DNA of 64,000 nt, taken from NCBI RefSeq assembly GCF_014202335.1, contig NZ_JACHGP010000012.1, positions 186,001 to 250,000 of the forward strand, given 5' to 3'. This stretch comes from Mycobacterium sp. AZCC_0083. Lineage in GTDB: Bacteria; Actinomycetota; Actinomycetes; Mycobacteriales; Mycobacteriaceae. A program made the translations under genes and the position numbers. Below the pieces are notes generated by a model, which made no database searches, was not told the origin of the DNA, and saw only the letters and a program-made list of their open reading frames with translations. Below are positions 1-7,037 of this stretch, piece after piece; position 1 is the stretch's first letter, and every line of letters begins with the position of its first letter.

Positions 1-2123
1 TCTCTGACCTCACCAAGGCCCTCGGTGAGTTGCTGGATGACTTCCAGAAGTGGGCACGGCCGGTTCTGATCGCCGCGTTCGGCGATGAACTGGGAAACAC
101 CCTCGCCGATGCCGTCATCGTCTACACCGACTTCCAGCTCGGTGTGGTCAATGGCCTGATTGGCACCGTGTCGGGTCTGGTGTTGCTGGCCGATGCCGAC
201 ACTTGGAAGGGCATGGCCGAGATGGCCATGTCGGTGGCTGAAGATCCAACGAAGTTGGACGACGTGCTGCTGAACATGGGCAAGCAATTCATCGCCTACG
301 ACCAGTTGACCGGTGACCACCCAGGCAGGGGCGTCGGCGAGGCCGCGTTCAACATCGGCTCGCTCTTCGTCCCCGGCGGCGCGGCGACCAAGACGGGCTC
401 GATTGCGAAGGGCCTGAGGTACGGCAGCAAGCTGCTCGAGGAGGGACGCCTCCCCCGAATCTCGGATCTGCCCGGTTTGGGCGGCGGCAAATCCCTTCCC
501 AGCTTGGACAACCTGCCAGGGGCCGGGCCGGGCCACCCAGGGGTTCCGGAGTTCACGCCACCGCGAGTCCCCGACTCGCTCGTCAACCCTTCTACTCCGC
601 ACGCCCCCGAGGCACCGCACACCCCGCAGGGCCTCGGCGGCTCCGGCGGGCCACCCGGCGGGGGTCCGCCGGATCCTCCGGGTGGACGGCCCGTCGGTCC
701 GCCCGACTCCGGGCCGGGTCGTGTCGACGGGCCCGCTCCGCAGTCGCCGTCGTCGGGTGCTGGTGAGCCGCCGCGTGTTTCGGAGCCGTCGGCCCCCAGC
801 CCGACGCCTTCCGCTGGCGATGCGCCCGCACCTGCAACCCAGCACGCACCCGAATCACCAAGTCCTGCAAGCCCTCACGACACCGGCCAATCGCCATCGG
901 AACCCGGGCCGTCTCCTGTCGATCACTCGTCGCCTGGGAATGGCATCACCGAGGCACGGGGTGACGGGAACTACGCGCCGAACGAGAGTCATCAGCCGGC
1001 TTCCGAGGGCTACGCCGGACGACCCGACGAAGGGCCGCACGCGCCGGCCGACCAGCAGCCTGCTCACACGCCTGCTGCCGAATCTCCCGGCGCGCACGAA
1101 CGACCGTCTACGGATGGCGGCCAGCCGCGCGAACCATCGCACGCACCGGGTGACGCCGACGCCCGGCCTCATGAGCCGGCAGCAACGGCGCCCGCCCCGA
1201 TGGCCGGAGGCGGTATGCCGATGGCGCCGCACGCCCCTGGCCCAGTTCACAGTCCGTCGGATGGTGGCCCGGCTAGGGCACAGACCCCAGAGCCCTCAGC
1301 ACGTACGCCCGAATCCAAGGCGCCGCAAGGTGGTTCACCGGAGAGTCCGCGCACGCAGACGCCTGCCAGCGCCGGACCGGGTGCGGGAAACACGCCATCG
1401 GCACTGGTCGACCCACCCATGAAAGCCGCCCACGGCGCGCCGGGCGAACCAAGAGGTCACGGACCAGAGCCGTCCACTCCGCGACCGGCGAGCCACGGAC
1501 CAAACGAACCGCAGGCACCCACGACACATGAGGCGCCTGTCGATTCGCCGTCTCAGAGCGCACCAGGATCCCCGGATTCAGGGGCGCCAGCGGATTTCGC
1601 AGAGTCCCATCCGCCCCTGCATCGGGACAATCCCCTTCCGGAGAAGCACATGCCTGCCCGTTTTGCACATGAAACCGACCCCAACCATCCACACAATCCG
1701 TTCCCTGGACAGAGTGTCGAGCGCTGGTCCCCGGAAAAACTCGAACAGCACCGTGTCGTCGTTGACGAACACGGACACATGCGCGATACCGACGGCACTC
1801 TCTTCGATACCACTGGCGCGACATCGCACTGGACGCCAGATGGTGGTCGGGCCATATTCATCATGGACCCGCATGGGAACATCTACGCATCTCTTGAACA
1901 AGAACGCGGCCGACTTCATCATTCAACTCTTTCAAGTGGAAATCCCGTGACCGGCGCCGGAGAACTATCCGTAGTCAATGGACGACTCGTCGAAGTAACG
2001 GGAAATTCCGGCCACTATATGCCAGGCCGTACCAATACCCAGAATATTCTTGATGAACTTGCTAGGCAGGGAATAGATATTCATTCGATTAACGTCGAAT
2101 GGATCGCACCGGAAGGAACATGA
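1..2123 (+). CDS. Type VII-secreted polymorphic toxin, CpnT-like, 5' truncated by window edge
   Basis: The reading frame is open to the left edge, so the true start lies outside; the first visible possible start is TTG at 30. Three parts are visible. The N-terminal third (to about nt 450) is helical and hydrophobic and ends in a GEAAFNIGSLFVPGGAATK-type segment like the channel domain of mycobacterial CpnT-type effectors. The middle (about nt 500-1690) is a very long Pro/Ala/Gly/Ser/His-rich linker. The C-terminal domain (about nt 1704-2120) starts at VERWSP and carries LHHSTLSSGNPV and GHYMP. GC content falls towards the 3' end, as is common for a swapped toxin tip. The next gene starts 1 nt after the stop and is probably the immunity gene. 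Export by an ESX system and toxicity are inferred from architecture; the toxin activity is not known. Confidence 0.75.
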   Translation, partial: SDLTKALGELLDDFQKWARPVLIAAFGDELGNTLADAVIVYTDFQLGVVNGLIGTVSGLVLLADADTWKGMAEMAMSVAEDPTKLDDVLLNMGKQFIAYDQLTGDHPGRGVGEAAFNIGSLFVPGGAATKTGSIAKGLRYGSKLLEEGRLPRISDLPGLGGGKSLPSLDNLPGAGPGHPGVPEFTPPRVPDSLVNPSTPHAPEAPHTPQGLGGSGGPPGGGPPDPPGGRPVGPPDSGPGRVDGPAPQSPSSGAGEPPRVSEPSAPSPTPSAGDAPAPATQHAPESPSPASPHDTGQSPSEPGPSPVDHSSPGNGITEARGDGNYAPNESHQPASEGYAGRPDEGPHAPADQQPAHTPAAESPGAHERPSTDGGQPREPSHAPGDADARPHEPAATAPAPMAGGGMPMAPHAPGPVHSPSDGGPARAQTPEPSARTPESKAPQGGSPESPRTQTPASAGPGAGNTPSALVDPPMKAAHGAPGEPRGHGPEPSTPRPASHGPNEPQAPTTHEAPVDSPSQSAPGSPDSGAPADFAESHPPLHRDNPLPEKHMPARFAHETDPNHPHNPFPGQSVERWSPEKLEQHRVVVDEHGHMRDTDGTLFDTTGATSHWTPDGGRAIFIMDPHGNIYASLEQERGRLHHSTLSSGNPVTGAGELSVVNGRLVEVTGNSGHYMPGRTNTQNILDELARQGIDIHSINVEWIAPEGT

Positions 2124-2124
2124 G

Positions 2125-2454
2125 ATGACCACAGAAGCGTGGCGAGGCGGGATAAATATGATCCTGTACGGGATGCTATTCAAAAAGGACCTCGATGAGG
2201 CCAATGCCGCGATCACTGCCGATGCCATCATCGAATATCGCTCTTTTGGTCAGGGGCCCAAATTTTTTCTGGATGCGATTCAGGGTGCACTTGTCACCAA
2301 CACTCTCATCATGACTGATGAATGGGCAGAGCCCCCGCATGGCATGGACGAACTTCGACACTCCGAAGATGACATGCGCAGATTCCTAGCATTGATAGCC
2401 GAGAATTTGCGGAGGCGCCAACCATGGCCGCCTAAACCTGACACCGGGCGCTGA
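2125..2454 (+). CDS. Small immunity-like protein paired with the upstream toxin
   Basis: This 109-residue protein has ATG at 2125 with a GGAAGGA ribosome site at 2111-2117 inside the end of the toxin gene, so the two are coupled. No signal peptide or membrane segment is seen, so it should be cytoplasmic. Its layout is an N-terminal W-RG---ILY segment, a central FGQGPKFFLDAIQGAL helix, an acidic stretch and a C-terminal RRFLALIAENLRRRQPWPP. The same layout returns at the N-terminus of the next gene (WRGTVSQILY, SGPEAYLEAIEAAL, FRLFLYALAAELRKINPWPP), so the two are diverged paralogs. Position directly behind a toxin tip makes immunity the likely job. That is inference from context; I recognise no named family. 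Confidence 0.65.
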   Translation: MTTEAWRGGINMILYGMLFKKDLDEANAAITADAIIEYRSFGQGPKFFLDAIQGALVTNTLIMTDEWAEPPHGMDELRHSEDDMRRFLALIAENLRRRQPWPPKPDTGR

Positions 2455-2482
2455 AGACCAAACCTTTGCCAGTAGGAAGGCG

Positions 2483-3568
2483 GTGACCATCACGATGTGG
2501 TGGCGCGGCACAGTCAGCCAGATACTCTATTGTTTGCAGTACGTCTCGATTCTGGATGGTCGAGCGGCATTCGAAATGTCTCGAGCGATCGTTGCGCATC
2601 GATGCCTCGAGAGCGGTCCGGAAGCCTATCTTGAGGCTATTGAGGCCGCACTTGCTCAAGGCGGATCCGTCCGCACAATCCCAACCCCGCATGCCGAAAA
2701 CGACTTTCGATTGTTTTTATACGCGCTAGCCGCAGAACTGCGCAAAATTAATCCCTGGCCACCGCCACCTATAGTTGAACTGAAATTGGGCGACTGGGAT
2801 CAACTGGTGGGAGTTACCCAGCCCATCGGCAGAATCGAGTTGCGACAGCTCGAAGTCAGTCAGCGCCTCGGATTCGAGTTCGGCGAAGCCCCGGGAACGC
2901 ACCAACGTAGACTACTTCTCCATTTGGATTCCGGAATAGCCATAGGATTGTCGGCACCGCTCAACCTCAGCGACTCAGGAATCGTGGTGTTCGCCGGCGG
3001 CAATTTTGGAACATCACGCGTCGTCGAAGAGATTCACCGCGTTACCGCACTGGACCAAACTGATCTGACATTGTTCGCTCCGCCTAGCGACCGACCGGGC
3101 CTCGCGAAGCATCCGCTGCGGTCCCAACAACGAAGCCTCATGCCAGACCTAACATCTCAAGCGTCTGGCGTCGAACGGTGGTCACCTGATCAGCTAGCAC
3201 GGCATCGCGCTGTGATCGACGAAGAGGGACGATTCAGAACAATTGATGGAGGCCGGTTGGACACCCGGATGGCAACGGCATCGTGGCGTCCGAATGCCGA
3301 GCTCGCTCTGTTCATCTTGGACCCGCACGGCAACTTCTATGTGTCCCTGCGACGGGTAGTCTCGCGAATCCACCATTCCACGCTGTCGGGAGGCGGCCCA
3401 GTAGCGGCCGCAGGCGAGCTCCGTGTTCGCGATGGGCACTTGTTGGGGCTCACCGACCACAGCGGCCACTACCCACCGACCCACTCGAGTAATCGGATTC
3501 TCATCGACGAACTACAGCATCAAGGAGTAACGACGGACGTGCTATTCGACTTCGCCGCATCGGAATAG
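2483..3568 (+). CDS. Immunity-like domain fused to a second copy of the toxin domain
   Basis: This 361-residue protein starts with GTG at 2483 behind AGGAAGG at 2474-2480. Residues 1-95 are a paralog of the preceding 109-residue protein. Residues about 100-215 are an unrecognised beta-rich segment (LLLHLDSGIAIGLSAP). Residues about 228-361 repeat the C-terminal domain of the large upstream toxin: VERWSP, then ILDPHGNFYVSL, IHHSTLSGGGPV, AAGEL and SGHYPP. There is no secretion domain or Pro-rich linker, so it cannot be exported like the first gene. It may be an orphan toxin cassette left by recombination, with the spacer between an immunity gene and a toxin tip lost, or a self-neutralised reserve domain. 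The frame is open throughout, so it is not an obvious pseudogene. Confidence 0.65.
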   Translation: MTITMWWRGTVSQILYCLQYVSILDGRAAFEMSRAIVAHRCLESGPEAYLEAIEAALAQGGSVRTIPTPHAENDFRLFLYALAAELRKINPWPPPPIVELKLGDWDQLVGVTQPIGRIELRQLEVSQRLGFEFGEAPGTHQRRLLLHLDSGIAIGLSAPLNLSDSGIVVFAGGNFGTSRVVEEIHRVTALDQTDLTLFAPPSDRPGLAKHPLRSQQRSLMPDLTSQASGVERWSPDQLARHRAVIDEEGRFRTIDGGRLDTRMATASWRPNAELALFILDPHGNFYVSLRRVVSRIHHSTLSGGGPVAAAGELRVRDGHLLGLTDHSGHYPPTHSSNRILIDELQHQGVTTDVLFDFAASE

Positions 3569-3706
3569 CATGGATCGTGCGAATGCACCGACGATCGACA
3601 AAGCCTGACGTACGACTCTGACCGCTGGGCCGATTCGCGGCTGCCGATTGTGGAGGCTGCCGCGCCACCTTCTCCCCGGCCAAATGCGCCGAACGCCAAG
3701 TCCGTG

Positions 3707-4090
3707 TCACCGGCTCTCGGGTGGCACGTAGCCCGGCGTGAATCCCTTCTCTTGCACAACGAGATTCAGGGTGCCGAGGCTGAATTCCTCGATGTCGTCG
3801 AACGCGATGTCCGGCTTCAGATCGGTATGGAAGATGGGGTGCCCATCCACGTCGTACCCGCCATAGCCCTTGTCGCCGTACTCATCCACGTACTTCTCGA
3901 TGCCCAGAGCGTTGACCACCTTGCGCGCATAGCCTTCGCCACCACCTGACCAGACCATGATGCGGGTGTTCTTCATACTCGACAGGGTGATCAACAGCGT
4001 TCGGATTCGCTCATTCGCGACGTAAGAATCGGTGATGGTGTTGTCACGAAGCGTTCCATCAATGTCGAAAGCGATGGTGATCGTCTTCAT
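3707..4090 (-). CDS. HAD-superfamily phosphatase, small
   Basis: This 127-residue protein has the three haloacid-dehalogenase motifs: AFDIDGTL at residues 7-14 (nucleophile Asp and acid/base Asp), a Ser in IMVWSGGG (motif II) and DIAFDD near residue 95 (metal-binding acidic pair). No large cap domain is present, so the substrate may be a protein or another large molecule. It lies alone on the minus strand between toxin-related genes. The stretch from 3569 to 3706 before it holds no gene that I can support. The substrate is unknown; the family assignment is firm. Confidence 0.7.
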   Translation of the reverse strand: MKTITIAFDIDGTLRDNTITDSYVANERIRTLLITLSSMKNTRIMVWSGGGEGYARKVVNALGIEKYVDEYGDKGYGGYDVDGHPIFHTDLKPDIAFDDIEEFSLGTLNLVVQEKGFTPGYVPPESR

Positions 4091-4150
4091 TGGATTGCAG
4101 CCCCCGGGTCGGTATCGCCTCAGCCATGGCCAGCCTGTTGCTTCAGGATC

Positions 4151-4315
4151 CTATCGGGTGAGAGCAAGTAGTCTGCGCACCAACACCACTCCTGCGAAGA
4201 GCCGCAGAGTTCTGATGTTGAGTATTTGCCGTTGTCGCAGAATCGATTTGGGCGTCCAGCCTGGAACCTCCAACATGGCCTCAAATTGGCGCAGAGCCCT
4301 CGTCGAGCGCGCGAT
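4151..4315 (-). pseudogene. Fragment of the TPR membrane-protein gene (3' end only)
   Basis: On the minus strand this stretch encodes VPGWTPKSILRQRQILNIR followed by LRLFAGVVLV. The intact gene at 5744-6781 encodes VPGPMLTSVLRQRQILAVR followed by LQLLAAVVLG in its C-terminal membrane region. The DNA also aligns on both sides of this motif. The fragment lacks all TPR repeats and most membrane helices, so it is a remnant. It runs on into a longer open frame towards 4675, but that part shows no similarity and is antisense to another gene. The remnant and the intact copy bracket the small module at 4343-5705. Confidence 0.6.
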
Positions 4316-4342
4316 ATTCTCGAGTGATGACGGGGCTTCGGC

Positions 4343-4636
4343 GTGGACGATTCTGAACTCAGTAGGGCGGTCGTCGAGGCGATCGGTCATACCGCCATGC
4401 CCCATGTAGACGAACAGCGGCTCCTTGACATCTACGGACCTGGGCCTGGTGCACAAGTGGCCGCCGAGGTTGTCGCGCTCGTGCGGGAGGCGAATGCCAT
4501 GCCGATCGAGTGGGGCGACATGACGTTGGTGCAGGGCGTGAACGACATCATGGCGCGGTTTCGCACACTGCATCCCGGTCTGACGGTGGATGCACTCCGC
4601 GAGATCGGCCGATGCGTCGGCTGGAACTGGCGCTGA
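4343..4636 (+). CDS. Hypothetical protein, 97 residues
   Basis: GTG start at 4343; no strong ribosome site. The protein is soluble, with no signal peptide or membrane helix, and looks fully helical, with an AQVAAEVVALVREANAMPIEW helix region and a TVDALREIGRCVGWNWR end. I do not recognise the family. It lies upstream of, and in the same direction as, the 189-residue gene and the broken ADP-ribosyltransferase gene, so it may be part of a small toxin or antitoxin module. The region is lower in GC and less regular in codon use than the core genes to the right. Confidence 0.45.
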   Translation: MDDSELSRAVVEAIGHTAMPHVDEQRLLDIYGPGPGAQVAAEVVALVREANAMPIEWGDMTLVQGVNDIMARFRTLHPGLTVDALREIGRCVGWNWR

Positions 4637-4708
4637 TCCGCCCGGAAATGGAAACCACGGAACAGGCGCCGGCATTTCTAGCGCAGATGTCGCCGATGGG
4701 ACGAACTA

Positions 4709-5278
4709 GTGCTCCCTTCTGACATCGCCGATGTGCTCCGCGCTCGGATGCGCAAAGGACAAGGACTGTCGGTTCCCTACGCCCGCAAATGGGCGGTCGG
4801 CGGTTGCGAACCGATCCAAAGTTTGAGGAGTTACCCCTACGACGGCCTGCTGTTGCTCGGCACGGGTCTGTCGGAACTGCGTCACGCGGTGGTTGCTTAC
4901 CCCGACGGGTTGGTCATCGACGGTGGCCTGGAAACGATATGGGTGGCGGCCAACCGGAGCATGCGTGGTGACGGACCTCCGGACGGCTACCTCGTCGGGA
5001 CGGGTGGGGACCAAAACGCGCGATACGTCGGTGATACCGCAGAGATCGTGATCCAGATCGTGCGCGGAATGCCGGAAGCCGCGCCAGCACTACCGGCTGT
5101 GGCCGGCCTTCAAGTCGGGTTTCCCGGCCTGGAGAACACCACGAAAACCTACGTTGGAAGCTGGCAGTGGGGGGTGCATGGCGAAGCAACTGATGATGAG
5201 TTCGTGCGACGTGCCGCGAACGCGACACTGACTGCGATCGAAGCGAAGAAGGAGCGAGATGCCGGACACCGTGGCTGA
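4709..5278 (+). CDS. Hypothetical protein, 189 residues, upstream of the broken ART gene
   Basis: GTG at 4709 is the first start after an in-frame TAG at 4679. The protein has no membrane segment. Visible features are an LRSYPYDGLLLLGTGLSELRH core, a GLVIDGGLETIWVAAN segment and a charged C-terminus (TLTAIEAKKERDAGHRG). I recognise no domain. Its 3' end overlaps the start of the next reading frame by 20 nt, which points to co-expression with the ADP-ribosyltransferase-like gene. A carrier or immunity role is possible but has no direct support. Confidence 0.5.
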   Translation: MLPSDIADVLRARMRKGQGLSVPYARKWAVGGCEPIQSLRSYPYDGLLLLGTGLSELRHAVVAYPDGLVIDGGLETIWVAANRSMRGDGPPDGYLVGTGGDQNARYVGDTAEIVIQIVRGMPEAAPALPAVAGLQVGFPGLENTTKTYVGSWQWGVHGEATDDEFVRRAANATLTAIEAKKERDAGHRG

Positions 5279-5705
5279 CGCAATCGCGCACCGCGCCGGG
5301 AATCACATACCGCGGCATGTCCGGCCCTCCGCCAAATGGGTCGTTCGCCGCCTCGGCTGTTCTTTCCACATCAACCGATCCGCGAATCGCCAGCGAGAAC
5401 TTCACGGCGGAACGCGTTGCAGCATTAGTCACGATCAGGGGCCGATCCATCGCACCGCTGTCGCGTCACCCTGACGAGTTGGAAGTTGCAATCTCCCAGG
5501 AACACTCCTAATACCGGCTGGTTCGGTAGCTGTCGCAGAACTCACCAATCCAGTTGTGCTGCTTGCTGAAACAGGCTGGGTACCGGGATTGCCAGAGAAC
5601 AGCGGGCAGTTGAAGCAGGCAGTTATCGAGCGAATCACCCAGGCACTGGGCGAGCCGCCCGCACCGATTCACTCCTCTGAGCGATTCACACCACCGCACC
5701 GCTAA
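5259..5705 (+). pseudogene. ADP-ribosyltransferase-like gene broken by two one-base indels
   Basis: The start is ATG 5259 with AAGGAG just upstream. Reading needs two frame changes. It opens MPDTVADAIAHRAG, then shifts near 5295 to the frame reading ITYRGM, LSTSTDPRIASENF and HPDELEVAI, then shifts back near 5494 to LLIPAGSVAVAELTNP and ends at TAA 5703-5705. Removing one base near 5295 and restoring one C near 5494 gives one clean frame of about 148 residues, and the second repair creates ILPGT right after the Glu pair. Arg in the first strand, the STS motif, the E-x-E motif and PGT are the hallmarks of the R-S-E class of ADP-ribosyltransferase toxins. As given, the longest piece ends at TAA 5509-5511. 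The cause is either decay or two sequencing indels. Confidence 0.65.
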
Positions 5706-5743
5706 CTACGGCGGGTGGACCAGGCAGCGGTCGTCGCTGCAGA

Positions 5744-6781
5744 TCACCACAGCCGCTCGCCGGTAATCGCGCCGACCATCGCGACGACGGGTACCGAGAG
5801 CAGCAGGAACGACGCCGCCACCCCCGGCACCGTCAACGCCCCGGCGACGGCCGTCAGCGCACCCAACACCACGGCGGCGAGCAACTGCAGGATCCTGACG
5901 GCGAGGATCTGTCGTTGCCGCAGAACGGATGTGAGCATCGGACCTGGCACATTGCGCAGCACCGGGATCGACATCGCCACCAGCAGTACCGCCCCCACAC
6001 CGGCGACCACCCGCGGGATGACCGTCGCTCCGTCGTCACGCATGTTGTACGTCGCGACCACCGCGATCGTCACGATCAACACCAGCCACGCCGAGCGCCG
6101 CAGCACGCCGGTGAGCACCACCCCGACGTTCCGACGCACCACATCGCCGAACCTCGGGTCGAGCCGTTCGGCAACGACGAAGCCGCGGACTGCGCTCCAT
6201 CGCCTGCGGCGCTGGTACTCGAGCGTCGCCAGGTTGTGAACGACGCTGGCGTCCATGGGATTCAGCTGCAGCGCATGCCGATAATCGGCCTCGGCCGCAT
6301 CGACCTCACCGAGGGCGACCCGGATGTCGCCCCGGAGGTTAAAGGCATCGGCGTCGTTTGGGTTCAGCCGAAGCGCCTCGTTGATGGCCGTCATCGCCTC
6401 GACCGGGCGGCCCGCGTCAGAAAGCATGCGCGCGTAGGTGTGGTGGGCCAAATTACTCTGAGGATGCGCCGTTGCCGTCTGCCACGCCATCGTGAGCGCT
6501 TCGGGAATCCGGCCCTGCAGTTCGAGCGCATGACTGTAAACGCGCATCGCGTACTCGTCCTCCGGCGCAACCGAGAGCGCCGCGTGCGCGCTGCTCGCGG
6601 CCGCCACATAGTCGGACTGCCCCAGCTTCACGCGGGCGTAGACCGTCAGCAGACGCGGGTGGTTCGGGTGGGCGCCCAGCGCCGTCCCGACGACTGACTC
6701 GGCACCCCGGAAATCGCCTGCTGCCATGTAGCTTTCAGCGGCGCGGACGACCGCGTCGATATCGTCGAACGCCGCGATCAT
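5744..6781 (-). CDS. TPR-repeat membrane protein
   Basis: This 345-residue protein has about five tetratricopeptide repeats over residues 5-200 (for example YARMLSDAGRPVEAMTAINE and ADYRHALQLNPMDASVVHN). The C-terminal part has four hydrophobic stretches from about residue 225: WLVLIVTIAVVATY, VVAGVGAVLLVAMSIP, LQLLAAVVLGALTAVAG and FLLLSVPVVAMVGAI. The repeats should face the cytoplasm and serve as a protein-binding scaffold; the partner is unknown. Part of its 3' end exists again as a fragment at 4151-4315. It lies downstream of sahH behind a strong hairpin. Confidence 0.7.
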   Translation of the reverse strand: MIAAFDDIDAVVRAAESYMAAGDFRGAESVVGTALGAHPNHPRLLTVYARVKLGQSDYVAAASSAHAALSVAPEDEYAMRVYSHALELQGRIPEALTMAWQTATAHPQSNLAHHTYARMLSDAGRPVEAMTAINEALRLNPNDADAFNLRGDIRVALGEVDAAEADYRHALQLNPMDASVVHNLATLEYQRRRRWSAVRGFVVAERLDPRFGDVVRRNVGVVLTGVLRRSAWLVLIVTIAVVATYNMRDDGATVIPRVVAGVGAVLLVAMSIPVLRNVPGPMLTSVLRQRQILAVRILQLLAAVVLGALTAVAGALTVPGVAASFLLLSVPVVAMVGAITGERLW

Positions 6782-6966
6782 CGATACTGCGTGCGTCGGT
6801 GTTGATCTCGATCGTCCGACATTTCCCGAATCGGCCTCTCCATCTCGAACTCCCCCGGTTCGATCCTAAACCGGGCCAACACGGGTACCGGGCACGAATC
6901 GTGCGTAATTATCCAGGGAGCCCCACCGCCTCGCTCCGTTGTGAGCAGCTCACCGCAAACGCCGAA

Positions 6967-7014
6967 ACTGCGGACAGATCGCACCTTTCGGCGTTGTGGC
7001 GATCTGCCCGCAGT
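6967..7014 (-). terminator. Hairpin downstream of sahH
   Basis: Arms 6967-6982 (ACTGCGGACAGATCGC) and 6999-7014 (GCGATCTGCCCGCAGT) pair over 16 bp with one mismatch, around a 16-nt loop. It starts 24 nt past the sahH stop. No run of T follows, as is common for mycobacterial terminators. A competing pair, GCCGAAA at 6961-6967 and TTTCGGC at 6986-6992, uses the left edge and the loop. The rest of the 6782-7037 gap shows nothing else. Confidence 0.5.
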
Positions 7015-7037
7015 CTCGATGCGGTGCTGGGTGGTCC

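Noticed and set aside
4151..4675. 174-residue minus-strand frame
   Set aside because: Only its C-terminal part has meaning, as a TPR-gene remnant; the rest is antisense to the 97-residue gene.
5317..5511. Stand-alone 64-residue gene
   Set aside because: It starts in the middle of the ART motif (ITYRGM) and is better explained as the central piece of the frameshifted ART gene.
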